Below, piece by piece: positions 23,032 to 31,017 of a stretch of DNA of 64,000 bases. A model generated the notes under the pieces. The model searched no databases, was not told the DNA's origin, and worked only from the letters and a program-made list of their open reading frames with translations. How positions within the stretch are numbered: position 1 is the stretch's first letter; each line of letters opens with the position of its first letter. The position numbers were made by a program, and so were the translations under genes. Source of the DNA: Paenibacillus gyeongsangnamensis (GTDB lineage: Bacteria; Bacillota; Bacilli; Paenibacillales; NBRC-103111); the NCBI RefSeq assembly GCF_027533625.1, contig NZ_JAQAGZ010000004.1, positions 310,001 through 374,000 of the forward strand. The letters run 5' to 3'.

Positions 23032-24519
23032 TTACTTAAGCGCCATCGTCTTCCCTGTAACGGGAGGAAAACGTACCATAAAAGCCGTACCTTCCCCGGG
23101 GGTGCTCTCTACCCGTATCTCCGCTTCGTGAAGATCGACGATCGATTTCGTAATCGACAGCCCGAGTCCGGCTCCTCCATGCTTGCGGGTCCGGGACGCA
23201 TCCGCCCGGTAGAAGCGTTCAAATAAATGCGGCAAATGCTCGGCCGGGATGCCGTGGCCATTATCGCGAACAATCAGCTCTGCGCCCCCCGCGCCCCCAT
23301 CGACGAGAATGCCGATCTTTCCCATTACCGGGTCGGTATGTTGAACGGCATTGTGAAACAGATTCAGAATCACCTGCTTCATCTGATCCTTGTCGATCCA
23401 AGCCTTTGTACCCGGCGTCAAAACGAAGCGGACTTCGCGACGGCCGGCCAGCAGCTGCAGCTGCGCCTCCATCTCGCGTACCAGTGCATCCAGCGAGCCC
23501 TCCTGCAGCTGAATCCCGGGCTTTTGGTCCATACGTGCCAGAAACAGCAGATCCTTCACAAGCTTATTAAGCCGCTCCGACTCGCTGTGCATGCTGCGCA
23601 GCGCTTTCTCCAGCTGCTCCGGGTTGGAGGCGGCCCCCCTCAGCAGCACCTCAAGGAATCCATGAATGGACGTGAGCGGCGTTCGCAGCTCATGGGAAGC
23701 ATCGGCGACGAAGCGCCGCATCTGCTCCTTCGCTTCCTTCTCCGCCTCGAACGAAACCTCCAGCCGCTCCAGCATCCCGTTGAAGGAAGCGGACAGCCGG
23801 TCGATCTCCAGCTGCTTCTGGCTCTCCGGCAGCCTTTCGTTCATATTCCCCGCGTTAATCCGCTCCATCGTGCCTACGATCCGGTTCAACGGGACAAGCG
23901 TTCGGCGCAGGACGGGCGAGAAGCCCGCCCAGCCGATTACAAGCGCCAGCAGCGACAAGATAATATAAATCCACAGCTCCTGCGTCAGCAGCTGCTCCAG
24001 AGGCGCGATGCTCGAGCTGACTTGAACGATCCCCTGCGTCCGGTTCCGGTCATTGATGGGCTGCAGCACTACCAACATTTGTACACCGTCGGCATCCTTC
24101 GCGATCCGGTAATCGATTTTTTGCGGATTCTCTTGCAGTACCTCTGCATAAGTCTCAGGAGACAGCTGCGGCGATTTCAAGCGGAAGCCGTCATCCGTAA
24201 GCTCGGTCAGCTTGCCCTCCGAATTTACGAACGCCACCGCCGAGTCCGGGAAGCGAAAATAGAGCGAAGGATCCCGCTGGGTGCCGTTCCTTTGGAGCTC
24301 GGCCCATCGCACCCAGAACGGCGGCGGCGTGGTCATAATCTGACTTTTAATATTTTGAACCCGATTGGCATAAATAAATTCCTTCATCAGCACATATTGA
24401 AAAGCGCCGATCAGGACGAGCAGCGCGAGCAGGATCAGCAGCGATCGGGCCAGCAGCTGAAACCGCAGCGAATTCGGCGCGATCAACCTGCCGATCCAGG
24501 AGCGGAAGTTGAGCTTCAT
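23032..24519 (-). CDS. Membrane sensor histidine kinase
   Basis: 495 residues. Two membrane spans (about 22-45 and 183-202) flank an extracytoplasmic sensor of about 135 residues; a HAMP region follows. Kinase motifs are FVADASHELRTPLTSIHG (phosphoacceptor His about 281), NLFHNAVQHT (N box), RDNGHGIP (G1), LFERFYRAD (F) and GGAGLGLSI (G2). It overlaps the response-regulator gene by 4 bp (ATGA) and forms one operon with it. The stimulus cannot be read from the sequence. Confidence 0.9.
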   Translation of the reverse strand: MKLNFRSWIGRLIAPNSLRFQLLARSLLILLALLVLIGAFQYVLMKEFIYANRVQNIKSQIMTTPPPFWVRWAELQRNGTQRDPSLYFRFPDSAVAFVNSEGKLTELTDDGFRLKSPQLSPETYAEVLQENPQKIDYRIAKDADGVQMLVVLQPINDRNRTQGIVQVSSSIAPLEQLLTQELWIYIILSLLALVIGWAGFSPVLRRTLVPLNRIVGTMERINAGNMNERLPESQKQLEIDRLSASFNGMLERLEVSFEAEKEAKEQMRRFVADASHELRTPLTSIHGFLEVLLRGAASNPEQLEKALRSMHSESERLNKLVKDLLFLARMDQKPGIQLQEGSLDALVREMEAQLQLLAGRREVRFVLTPGTKAWIDKDQMKQVILNLFHNAVQHTDPVMGKIGILVDGGAGGAELIVRDNGHGIPAEHLPHLFERFYRADASRTRKHGGAGLGLSITKSIVDLHEAEIRVESTPGEGTAFMVRFPPVTGKTMALK

Positions 24520-25199
24520 GGCAGATCCACCCGGTAGCCGGCTCCCCGCATCGTGCGGATCAGGCGGTGCTCGCGGTCGCTTAGCTTCTCGCGAAGGGAG
24601 CGGATATACACCTCGACGATATTTTCTTCGCCGCCGAAATCATAGCCCCATACCTTGTCTAGAATCGTTGCCTTGCTAAGCACAAGTCCATGATTCATAA
24701 CGAGAAACTTCAGCAGCTCATATTCCGTCGGCGACAGTTCTAACGTCCGGTCTTCGTAGCTGATTTCCTTGCGCCGGTCGTCAACCCGGAACGGGCCGAA
24801 AGCCACCTCGCTGAGCAAATGCGGGAATTGATTGCGAACGCGGGCATGAATCCGGGCCAGCAGCTCCTCAAAGCTGAACGGCTTAATCATATAATCGTCT
24901 GCGCCGATGGTAAGCCCCTTAACCCGGTCCTCCACCTCTTCCCGGGCCGTCAGCATAATCACTGCCGTATGGCCGATTTTCTTCAGCATCCGGCAAACCT
25001 CAAACCCGTCCATCCCGGGCATCATAACGTCCAGAACCGCGATATGCGGCTGGAACTTGTTCGCCGCCGTGATTGCACTGAAGCCATCCGGCACCGTCTG
25101 TACCTCGAACCCTTCGTTCTCCAGCCCCAGCTGAAGAAACTCCAGAATGTTGGGCTCATCATCCACAAGCAGTACTTTGATCCCCTTCGGCAGCTCCAT
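24516..25199 (-). CDS. OmpR-family response regulator
   Basis: 227 residues. Receiver domain: acidic pocket VDDEPN, phosphoacceptor Asp in VLDVMMPG (about 57), Thr in MLTAR and Lys in IKPFSFEELLARI. The C-terminal winged-helix effector (about 130-227) has LSPTEYELLKFLVMN and VEVYIRSLREKL...IRTMRGAGYRV. It is upstream of and translationally coupled to the kinase gene, and probably activates genes including its own operon. Confidence 0.92.
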   Translation of the reverse strand: MELPKGIKVLLVDDEPNILEFLQLGLENEGFEVQTVPDGFSAITAANKFQPHIAVLDVMMPGMDGFEVCRMLKKIGHTAVIMLTAREEVEDRVKGLTIGADDYMIKPFSFEELLARIHARVRNQFPHLLSEVAFGPFRVDDRRKEISYEDRTLELSPTEYELLKFLVMNHGLVLSKATILDKVWGYDFGGEENIVEVYIRSLREKLSDREHRLIRTMRGAGYRVDLP

Positions 25200-25365
25200 G
25201 TTTCTGTATCACCTCTTGCTTTATTGTACACAAAAAACAGCAGCTCCGCTTGAAGTTCGGCCTCATTTCAGCAAACTTTCAGCTGAGTTTCATGGCTTTT
25301 TCAGAGATATATCCGATAATAAGAGTAATGGAAATTCATTGCTAGAAGAAGAGGTGATCACGGTT

Positions 25366-25788
25366 ATGAGAACCTATCGCCGACTCCATCTATGGGTCGG
25401 TCTTGTATGCTGTCTGCTTATCCTGATGGAGTCCCTCACCGGGCTGCTGATATCCGAATCATGGTTATCCTTAGGCCAATTCACGGAGCATCGTTTGCCG
25501 GCCCCCGGCGCCGTCTTAACAGCTTCCCAGGAAGCCGCTGCACCGGACGCCCTCGCGTGAAGCTTTCACCCGGACACCGCAAGAAACGGCATCTTTGCGG
25601 TCTTCAATCCCGCAATCCCGTCCGGCCGATTCGCCGGCAGCAGCATGAAGCGGCTTGCGGAAGCTTCCGCAATCGGCATAATTATTCTGACAAGCGCGGG
25701 GATCGTCCTGTCCCTCCGATCGATTCGCGCGCAAACCCTGCGTAAGCAAAAACGGCTGCCGTCAGCTGCGGAATCCGAACAGGCATGA
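25366..25788 (+). pseudogene. PepSY-associated membrane protein, stop-interrupted remnant
   Basis: An ATG at 25366 with AGAGGTGATC opens MRTYRRLHLWVGLVCCLLIL, typical of PepSY-associated TM proteins, but TGA occurs at 25558-25560. The same frame continues through FHPDTARNGIFAVFNPAIP and a second span (AIGIIILTSAGIVLSL) to 25788. Compared with the family the protein is both interrupted and missing much of its middle. A 64-residue peptide could still be made. It is divergent from the two-component operon. Confidence 0.65.
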
Positions 25789-25791
25789 ACC

Positions 25792-25932
25792 TGGGCCGGC
25801 GCGGACTTCTCCGCATTCGGCAGATGGGGCCATGCGGAAGACGTCGCGGACATCGCGGCTTTACTAGCTTCGCCTGACAATCGCTGGGTATCCGGGCAAT
25901 GGATCGATGCGAGCGGAGGAGCCCATTTGTAG
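25792..25932 (+). pseudogene. C-terminal fragment of a short-chain dehydrogenase
   Basis: The 47 codons read FGRWGHAEDVADIAALLASP followed by VSGQWIDASGGAHL and a stop, the classic C-terminus of SDR-family oxidoreductases. No upstream SDR sequence is present; the fragment begins 3 bp after the PepSY remnant, marking a deletion scar. Confidence 0.65.
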
Positions 25933-25964
25933 ACCGGATAGCTCCTCTATGTCCAGGCGAAACA

Positions 25965-25993
25965 AAAGCTCCCGCTGCCCGGGAGCTTTTCGC
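25965..25993 (-). terminator. Bidirectional terminator after trmD
   Basis: A perfect AAAAGCTCCCG/CGGGAGCTTTT stem with a CTGC-type loop lies between the SDR remnant and trmD and would work on both strands. Confidence 0.85.
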
Positions 25994-25996
25994 CGT

Positions 25997-26869
25997 TTAT
26001 TGCTTATCCTGATTCGCTTCTTCCTGCCGGAGAGACTCCAGCCACATCTTCTCCTTCGGCGTCAAGCCGGCGCTCTCGAGCAGCTCCGGGCGCTTACGCC
26101 ATGTCCGCAGAATCGACTGCTTGCGCCGCCAATCGGCAATGTTGCTATGGTGCCCGGACAGCAGAATATCCGGCACCTCCCAGTCTCTGAACTTTACCGG
26201 ACGGGTATAGTGCGGGTATTCAAGCAGCCCTGTGCTGAAGGAGTCCGTTACCGCCGACGTTTCGTTACCGAGCACACCGGGCAGCAGGCGAACAACGCTG
26301 TCGATAACGACCATAGCCGGCAGCTCGCCCCCGGTCAGCACGTAATCGCCGATCGAAAGCTCGTCCGTAACGAGGTACTCCCGAATACGCTCATCATAAC
26401 CTTCATAATGGCCGCAGATGAACACGAGATGCTCCTCTGCCGAGAGCTCCTCCGCTTTTTTCTGCGAGAACGGCTCCCCTTGCGGACACATGAGAATAAC
26501 GCGCGGAGCCTTCGGTAAGGCTCTCGCGTGAGACTCGGCGCCTATCGGTTGCCCGGCAGCGTACCCGGTCCCTTCATCTTGTGAAGCCTCAGGTTCACGT
26601 CCAGGCTCCCCTTGCTTTTCCGAGCATGCAAGCCTCCGGCGTTCCAACAGATCCTCGACGGCCGCAAAGATCGGCTCCGCCTTCAGCACCATTCCCCCGC
26701 CGCCACCGTAGGGGTAATCGTCCACCGTGCTGTGCTTGTTGTTAGCAAAGTCGCGGAAATTCACCGTATTCAGCTCAACCAGCCCTTTCTCCCGGGCTTT
26801 GCCCAGAATGCTGGCTCCAAATACGCCGTCAAACATGCCGGGGAACAAAGTCAATACGTCGATTCTCAT
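25997..26869 (-). CDS. trmD: tRNA (guanine-N1-)-methyltransferase TrmD
   Basis: 290 residues. [49 protein letters not shown] and [17 protein letters not shown] form the SPOUT trefoil-knot core that methylates G37 of tRNAs reading CNN codons. Unlike typical family members of about 240-250 residues it carries an insert of roughly 40 residues (about 77-120), rich in Glu, Gly and Ala, between the N-terminal and knot segments. It overlaps nothing and starts 2 bp after rimM. Confidence 0.92.
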   Translation of the reverse strand: MRIDVLTLFPGMFDGVFGASILGKAREKGLVELNTVNFRDFANNKHSTVDDYPYGGGGGMVLKAEPIFAAVEDLLERRRLACSEKQGEPGREPEASQDEGTGYAAGQPIGAESHARALPKAPRVILMCPQGEPFSQKKAEELSAEEHLVFICGHYEGYDERIREYLVTDELSIGDYVLTGGELPAMVVIDSVVRLLPGVLGNETSAVTDSFSTGLLEYPHYTRPVKFRDWEVPDILLSGHHSNIADWRRKQSILRTWRKRPELLESAGLTPKEKMWLESLRQEEANQDKQ

Positions 26870-26871
26870 CC

Positions 26872-27390
26872 CTACAGCAAGCCTTCCATCAGGTGGACTT
26901 TAACCACTTTGTTCTCTACATCCACGTCAAGAATGACATCGTCAATGTAAGGCAGCAGCAGCTGCTTGCCCTTCGGACGCTCGACGACCCATACGTCGTT
27001 CGCTCCGGGAGACAGCACCTCGGTGATTGTGCCGAGCTCCTCGCCTTCTTCCGTGACGGCGCGGCAGCCGATGATTTCGTGCAAATAAAATTCATCGCCC
27101 TCCAGCTCGGACAAATATTGCTTCTCCACCTTCAGCTGCCAACCCTTATACTTCTCCACGTCGTTAATGTTGCCGAATTCCCGGAATTTCAAGTAAAACA
27201 AATTTTTATGCTCGCGGGCCGACTCCACCACGACCGGAACCTGCGTCCCCTGCTCCGGATGCACGAACAAGAGCTTGGAGCCTTTTACGAATCGCTCTTC
27301 CGGAAAATCCGTCAACGGCACAATCTTGAGCTCGCCGCGGATGCCGTGCGTATTGACGATTTTGCCTACATTAAATAATCTGTCGTTCAT
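26872..27390 (-). CDS. rimM: Ribosome maturation factor RimM
   Basis: 172 residues. The N-terminal RimM domain begins [20 protein letters not shown]; the C-terminal PRC-barrel contains [20 protein letters not shown] and [19 protein letters not shown]. It helps mature the 30S head by binding S19. GAGG site precedes the ATG. Operon khpA-rimM-trmD downstream of rpsP. Confidence 0.93.
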   Translation of the reverse strand: MNDRLFNVGKIVNTHGIRGELKIVPLTDFPEERFVKGSKLLFVHPEQGTQVPVVVESAREHKNLFYLKFREFGNINDVEKYKGWQLKVEKQYLSELEGDEFYLHEIIGCRAVTEEGEELGTITEVLSPGANDVWVVERPKGKQLLLPYIDDVILDVDVENKVVKVHLMEGLL

Positions 27391-27491
27391 CCGAAACCTC
27401 CCGGCTTCCCTTATAGTAGAAAAGAGTTAGGAGCAGCTCCTAACCCTCATCATTCCCTATTCTAATCCTGACATGCTTCCTCAGGACAGTC

Positions 27492-27722
27492 TTACGAAAC
27501 GATCTCGACCGAGACCCGTTTCGTTTCCTTCACTGCAGCGGATGTGACTACGGTACGAAGAGCCTTCGCAATTCGTCCTTGCTTGCCGATCACTTTGCCG
27601 ACATCGTCGGGGTGAACGGACAGCTCGAACGTAATGCTCCGCTCGTCTTCGACCGCATTCACGCGTACTTCATCCGGATGATTCACCAACGCCTTGGCGA
27701 TAACGGTAATAAGATCCTTCAT
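27492..27722 (-). CDS. khpA: RNA-binding KH domain protein KhpA (YlqC)
   Basis: 76 residues with a single KH domain; the GxxG loop reads GKQGRIAKALRTV after HPDDVGKVI. KhpA pairs with KhpB (Jag) in Firmicutes and binds many RNAs, affecting cell elongation and division. Located between rpsP and rimM as in other Bacilli. Confidence 0.9.
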   Translation of the reverse strand: MKDLITVIAKALVNHPDEVRVNAVEDERSITFELSVHPDDVGKVIGKQGRIAKALRTVVTSAAVKETKRVSVEIVS

Positions 27723-27744
27723 CGTACCCTCCGAATCTTACAGA

Positions 27745-28017
27745 TTACTTCTGCAGTTTGGATTCGTGAAACTTCTTCATGATGCCGGCTTGGCTGAACA
27801 GACTGCGTACGGTATCGGAAGCTTGTGCACCGGTTTGAAGCCATTTCAGTGCTTTCTCTTCGTCAATATTTACAGCGGCTGGTTGTGCAACCGGGTTGTA
27901 AGTACCAATCTCTTCGATAAAGCGGCCATCACGTGGGGAACGGGAATCCGAAACCACCACACGGTAGAAAGGAGCTTTGTGAGCGCCCATACGCTTAAGA
28001 CGAATGCGAGTTGCCAT
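27745..28017 (-). CDS. rpsP: Ribosomal protein S16
   Basis: 90 residues: [39 protein letters not shown] and [18 protein letters not shown] are diagnostic. A GGGAGGTGA site precedes the ATG. It follows ffh and precedes khpA, the conserved ffh-rpsP order. Confidence 0.95.
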   Translation of the reverse strand: MATRIRLKRMGAHKAPFYRVVVSDSRSPRDGRFIEEIGTYNPVAQPAAVNIDEEKALKWLQTGAQASDTVRSLFSQAGIMKKFHESKLQK

Positions 28018-28058
28018 TGAATTTCACCTCCCTGATAGAGTCATCTCATTGCCTTAGG

Positions 28059-29426
28059 CTAAAACGGGAATTTCATCCCGCGGCCGAGCTTCTTCAAATT
28101 CTTCATCTGCTTGGCGCCCTTCGGCCCCATCATGCTCGAGAACTGCTTCATCATCTTCCGCATATCCTCGAATTGCTTGATGAACCGGTTGACGTCCTGC
28201 ACGGAGTTCCCGCTGCCCGCAGCCAGACGCTTGCGGCGGCTCGGATTCAGCAGCTCCGGGTTCGCCCGCTCTTCCTTCGTCATCGACCGGACGATGGCGG
28301 CGACGCGGCCCATTTGCTTATCGTCCACCTTGACGTCCTTCATGCCCTTCAGCTTCCCGGCGCCCGGCAGCATGTCGAGAATTTGGTCCAGGGGACCGAG
28401 CTTCTTCACCTGCTCCATCTGCTCCAGGAAATCGTCGAATGTGAATTCCGCCGTGCGCAGCTTGCGCTCCATCTCTTTCGCCTTCTCGGCGTCGATGCCC
28501 GCCTGCGCTTTCTCGATCAGCGTGAGCATATCGCCCATGCCTAGAATCCGCGATGCCATCCGCTCCGGATGGAACGGCTCCAGGGCGTCCATCTTCTCGC
28601 CCATGCCGGCGAACTTGATCGGGCAGCCGGTGACGGCTTTGACCGACAACGCGGCGCCGCCGCGGGTATCGCCATCGAGCTTCGTGAGCACGACGCCCGT
28701 CAGCTCGAGCTGCTTGTGGAAGCTTTCCGCTACATTGACCGCTTCCTGGCCCGTCATCGCGTCGACGACAAGCAGGATTTCGTCCGGGTCGACCGTCTCG
28801 GCGATCTGCTTGATCTCTTCCATCATGCTCTCGTCGATATGTAGACGTCCCGCCGTATCGACGATCAGGTAATCGTTGTTATGGTCCTTGGCATGCTGCA
28901 GCGCCTGCCTTGCGATCTCCACCGGGCTGACTTGATCGCCCAGCGCAAACACAGGGACCTTGATCTGCTCGCCGAGCACCTGCAGCTGCTTGATCGCCGC
29001 AGGCCGGTAAATGTCGGCCGCAGCCAGCAGCGGACGGTGATTTTGCGACAGCAGCAGCTTGGCCAGCTTGCCGCTCATCGTCGTCTTACCCGCACCCTGC
29101 AGACCTGCCATCAGAATGACGGTCGGCGGCTTATTGGAACGGGCCAGCTTGCTCTGCGTGCCGCCCATCAGCTCGGTCAATTCTTTATTTACGATGTCGA
29201 CGACGATCATCGCCGGGGTGAAGCTCTGCAGCACCTCTTGTCCGATGGCGCGCTCTTTCACCTTGGCGACGAAGTCCTTGACGACCTTAAAGTTTACATC
29301 GGCCTCGAGCAACGCAAGCCGCACTTCCCGCAGCGCTTCGTTAACATCGTCTTCCGTCAGCTTCCCTTTGCCCCGCAGCTTGCTGAATACATTTTGCAAA
29401 CGGGTGGATAGCCCTTCGAATGCCAT
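28059..29426 (-). CDS. ffh: Signal recognition particle protein Ffh
   Basis: 455 residues with N domain, G domain (G1 GLQGAGKTT about 107-115, DTAGRLH, TKLDGDTRGG) and a methionine-rich M domain at the C-terminus (MRKMMKQFSSMMGPKGAKQM) that binds SRP RNA and signal peptides. It targets nascent membrane and secreted proteins to FtsY. Full length and in operon with ylxM upstream. Confidence 0.96.
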   Translation of the reverse strand: MAFEGLSTRLQNVFSKLRGKGKLTEDDVNEALREVRLALLEADVNFKVVKDFVAKVKERAIGQEVLQSFTPAMIVVDIVNKELTELMGGTQSKLARSNKPPTVILMAGLQGAGKTTMSGKLAKLLLSQNHRPLLAAADIYRPAAIKQLQVLGEQIKVPVFALGDQVSPVEIARQALQHAKDHNNDYLIVDTAGRLHIDESMMEEIKQIAETVDPDEILLVVDAMTGQEAVNVAESFHKQLELTGVVLTKLDGDTRGGAALSVKAVTGCPIKFAGMGEKMDALEPFHPERMASRILGMGDMLTLIEKAQAGIDAEKAKEMERKLRTAEFTFDDFLEQMEQVKKLGPLDQILDMLPGAGKLKGMKDVKVDDKQMGRVAAIVRSMTKEERANPELLNPSRRKRLAAGSGNSVQDVNRFIKQFEDMRKMMKQFSSMMGPKGAKQMKNLKKLGRGMKFPF

Positions 29427-29463
29427 GGATCGTCACCACCTTCAAGGAGGGAGTTATGCATTG

Positions 29464-29814
29464 TTAGTCAAGTTCGTTCAGCCGGGAGATCAGCTTGGCC
29501 GCCGCTTCCCGGTTCGGTGCGTCCAGACCCTCGAGAAGCCGGTCCAGCTTCTGAAGCAGCTCCTGCCGCTCCTCGTATTTGCCGAGCAGGCCCAGCTTCG
29601 CTTCGTATTCCTCGAGCACCGATTCGGCTCTCTTAATATGTTCGTAGACCGCCTGGCGGCTGATCTGAAATTCCGATGCAATCTCGCCCAGCGAGTAATC
29701 GTCATGGAAGTATTGCTTGCAAAACATCTGCTGCTTCTCGGTCAGCAGCTGTTCGTAGAAGTCGAACAGGAGATTGATCCGGTTCGTCTTCTGGAGCGCG
29801 TTCTCTTCCGTCAT
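29464..29814 (-). CDS. ylxM: YlxM, putative SRP-associated helix-turn-helix protein
   Basis: 116 residues from the ATG at 29814 behind GGGGGCGAGG. Sigma-70 region 4-like helix-turn-helix: LLTEKQQMFCKQYFHDDYSL, IASEFQISRQAVYEHIKRAE. YlxM homologues bind Ffh and modulate SRP function in streptococci. Always next to ffh and ftsY, as here. Confidence 0.9.
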   Translation of the reverse strand: MTEENALQKTNRINLLFDFYEQLLTEKQQMFCKQYFHDDYSLGEIASEFQISRQAVYEHIKRAESVLEEYEAKLGLLGKYEERQELLQKLDRLLEGLDAPNREAAAKLISRLNELD

Positions 29815-29927
29815 TTGCGCCTCGCCCCCGTTAAGGTAAAACACTTTACAGCGACAACATCACTTATCATACGGGAAACGAAAACGGATGTCAAGCTTTT
29901 ATCCTTGACGGGCATTTGCCCCTTGAA

Positions 29928-30926
29928 TCAGCTCTCGACCTCTTCCTTATCCGCATCGGCAATCCACTTGCTGAACAGCGCATGCACGAACTGGTTCGAG
30001 TCGAACGTCTGCAGATCGTCCATTTTCTCCCCGAGACCGACGAATTTCACCGGCAGCTTCAGCTCCTGACGGATTGCGACCACGATGCCGCCCTTCGCCG
30101 TACTGTCGAGCTTCGTGAGAACCAGACCGGTGAGTCCGGACTTCTCGTCAAATAAACGGGCCTGCATCAGCGCATTCTGGCCCGTCGTAGCGTCCAGCAC
30201 CAGCAGCACCTCGTGCGGAGCCTCCGGCACCTCGCGGCGGATGACCCGGTAAATCTTGTTCAGCTCTTCCATCAGGTTGACCTTATTCTGAAGACGGCCG
30301 GCCGTATCGCACAGCAGCACGTCCACACCGCGGGACTTCGCCGCATGCAGCGCGTCGTACATGACCGCCGCCGGGTCGGACCCCGCCTGCTGCTTGATCA
30401 CGTCAACACCGGCCCGCTTGCCCCATTCCTCGAGCTGCTCGATCGCGCCCGCGCGGAACGTATCGCCCGCGGCGAGCAGCACCTTCTTGCCCTGGGACTT
30501 TAGCTGGTGTGACAGCTTGCCGATCGTCGTCGTTTTGCCGACGCCGTTGACGCCGACGAACAGAATGACCGTCAGGCCGCTCTCCGCCATCTTCAGCCCC
30601 GTCTGCTCGTCGCCCTTCAGCAGTGCGATCAGCATCTCGCTCAAGACCGGCTGAAGCTCGCTCGGACTTTCGATCTTGCGCTTGCGCACCTCGGCACGAA
30701 GGTCTTCGATCAGCTTCATGACCGTGTTCACGCCGACATCGGCGCCGATCAAAATTTCCTCGAGCTCCTCGTAGAACTCTTCGTCGATCTTCTTGCGCCG
30801 GGAGAACAGATCCTCCACCCGCTCGACGAATACGTCTCTCGTCTTCGCCAGACCTTCCTTAAACTTGTTCGTGACCGACTCGGTCTTGGTAGATATCGCT
30901 TCTTTCAGCTTCTTGAAAAAACTCAA
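29928..30926 (-). CDS. ftsY: Signal recognition particle receptor FtsY
   Basis: 332 residues from a TTG at 30926, chosen because AAGGAGG lies 8 nt upstream and the protein then begins like other FtsY (SFFKKLKEAIS). NG domain with GVNGVGKTTTIGKL (G1), DTAGRLQ, TKLDSTAKGG and the C-terminal GLGEKMDDLQTFD. It receives SRP-ribosome complexes at the membrane. Short acidic N-terminus as in Bacilli. Confidence 0.94.
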   Translation of the reverse strand: MSFFKKLKEAISTKTESVTNKFKEGLAKTRDVFVERVEDLFSRRKKIDEEFYEELEEILIGADVGVNTVMKLIEDLRAEVRKRKIESPSELQPVLSEMLIALLKGDEQTGLKMAESGLTVILFVGVNGVGKTTTIGKLSHQLKSQGKKVLLAAGDTFRAGAIEQLEEWGKRAGVDVIKQQAGSDPAAVMYDALHAAKSRGVDVLLCDTAGRLQNKVNLMEELNKIYRVIRREVPEAPHEVLLVLDATTGQNALMQARLFDEKSGLTGLVLTKLDSTAKGGIVVAIRQELKLPVKFVGLGEKMDDLQTFDSNQFVHALFSKWIADADKEEVES

Positions 30927-31017
30927 GCCTCGCCCCTCCTTCTTGTCTCGTCCCATTCACCGGAAGCAGGCTGCGTGAGCCGCAACCGCAGTGCAGCCTT
31001 CCCGGTCCTTATCCGGA

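Noticed and set aside
23227-24537. 436-codon plus-strand ORF opposite the histidine kinase
   Set aside because: Antisense shadow in GC-rich DNA; the minus strand has all kinase motifs.
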